This document shows, in pieces, positions 14,031 to 14,200 of a DNA stretch of 14,200 nucleotides. Source of the DNA: an uncultured bacterium (lineage in GTDB: Bacteria > Cyanobacteriota > Vampirovibrionia > Gastranaerophilales > Gastranaerophilaceae); the NCBI GenBank assembly GCA_900553845.1, contig USEW01000028.1, positions 1-14,200 on the forward strand, written 5' to 3'. Position 1 is the first letter of the stretch. Each line of letters opens with the position of its first letter. The notes beneath the pieces are model-generated. The model saw only the letters and a program-made list of their open reading frames with translations. It ran no database searches and was not told where the DNA came from. Made by a program: the position numbers and the translations under genes.

Positions 14031-14200
14031 TTATTCCATGTTTTTACGAATATTTTCTTTAGTTTTGTCTAAATTTTTAATTCGTTTTTCTAAGGTTTTA
14101 ACTTCGCTATTAAGTAATTTACGTTCTTGTTTAATAAGCTGATATCGTGAATCAACATCTTGGTATTTAGTTTTCAAGTCAACTAAATTGTTTCTCATTT
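14031..14200 (-). CDS. C-terminal part of a coiled-coil protein (likely truncated by window edge)
   Basis: The minus strand is open from the right edge to TAA at 14033-14031. The last 55 residues, from a Met codon at 14198, are MRNNLVDLKTKYQ followed by heptad-like charged sequence (SRYQLIKQERKLLN, SEVKTLEKRIKNLDKTKENI), a continuous coiled coil rich in Lys, Glu and Leu. That Met may be internal, since only two bases precede it here and no ribosome site can be judged. It converges with the large upstream gene across 10 nt. The partner or role cannot be told from this piece. Confidence 0.55.
   Translation of the reverse strand, partial: MRNNLVDLKTKYQDVDSRYQLIKQERKLLNSEVKTLEKRIKNLDKTKENIRKNME

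Noticed and set aside
1..14200. tRNA genes, CRISPR arrays, insertion sequences, prophage or attachment sites
   Set aside because: No cloverleaf-type GC-rich segments, regularly spaced repeats, transposase motifs or phage proteins were seen on either strand.

Overview
The window is very AT-rich and gene-dense, with mostly housekeeping genes on short intergenic gaps. All ten complete open reading frames stop at TAA, and tryptophan is read from TGG, so the standard bacterial code applies. The gene families, the low GC and the style of the lineage-specific proteins (a membrane-anchored calpain-like peptidase, a large cyclase/STAND-like protein) suggest an AT-rich bacterium such as the non-photosynthetic cyanobacterial relatives Vampirovibrionia (Melainabacteria, Gastranaerophilales). 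This placement is an inference from recalled protein style. No rRNA or tRNA is present to test it, and another low-GC phylum is possible. I saw no prophage, insertion sequence, CRISPR array or tRNA.

Layout. At 1-988 (minus) lies the 5' three-quarters of a plant/alphaproteobacterial-type glutamate-cysteine ligase, cut by the window edge. It is divergent from rsmA (16S rRNA dimethyltransferase, 1056-1913), and the two appear to share overlapping -10 boxes. rsmA converges on acpS (holo-ACP synthase, minus), and their stop codons lie side by side in one TTATAA. A convergent pair of unrecognised proteins follows (2413-3054 plus, 3062-3703 minus). Next is a glmU-prs operon (3871-6188), which links UDP-GlcNAc synthesis and PRPP synthesis, followed by an AT-rich inverted repeat. 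At 6284-8063 lies one gene split by a +1 frame change in a poly-T region. Rejoined, it reads as a membrane-anchored calpain-like (C2 family) cysteine peptidase. secA (8168-10831) follows, with an inverted repeat in its leader that covers the ribosome binding site. Then comes a 1041-residue protein (10895-14020). A coiled-coil protein on the minus strand enters from the right edge.

The most interesting items are two. The 1041-residue protein has the outline of a class III nucleotide cyclase, then a STAND/AAA_16 NTPase, a winged helix and helical repeats, as in soluble adenylate cyclase-type signalling proteins. Both cyclase metal aspartates and the P-loop lysine appear to be replaced, which suggests a doubly inactivated scaffold or sensor. 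The second is the split calpain-like peptidase, whose catalytic Cys lies in the first frame and whose His/Asn lie in the second. At the regulatory level, rsmA and acpS both have a -10 box exactly 7 nt before the start codon and no Shine-Dalgarno, consistent with leaderless transcripts.
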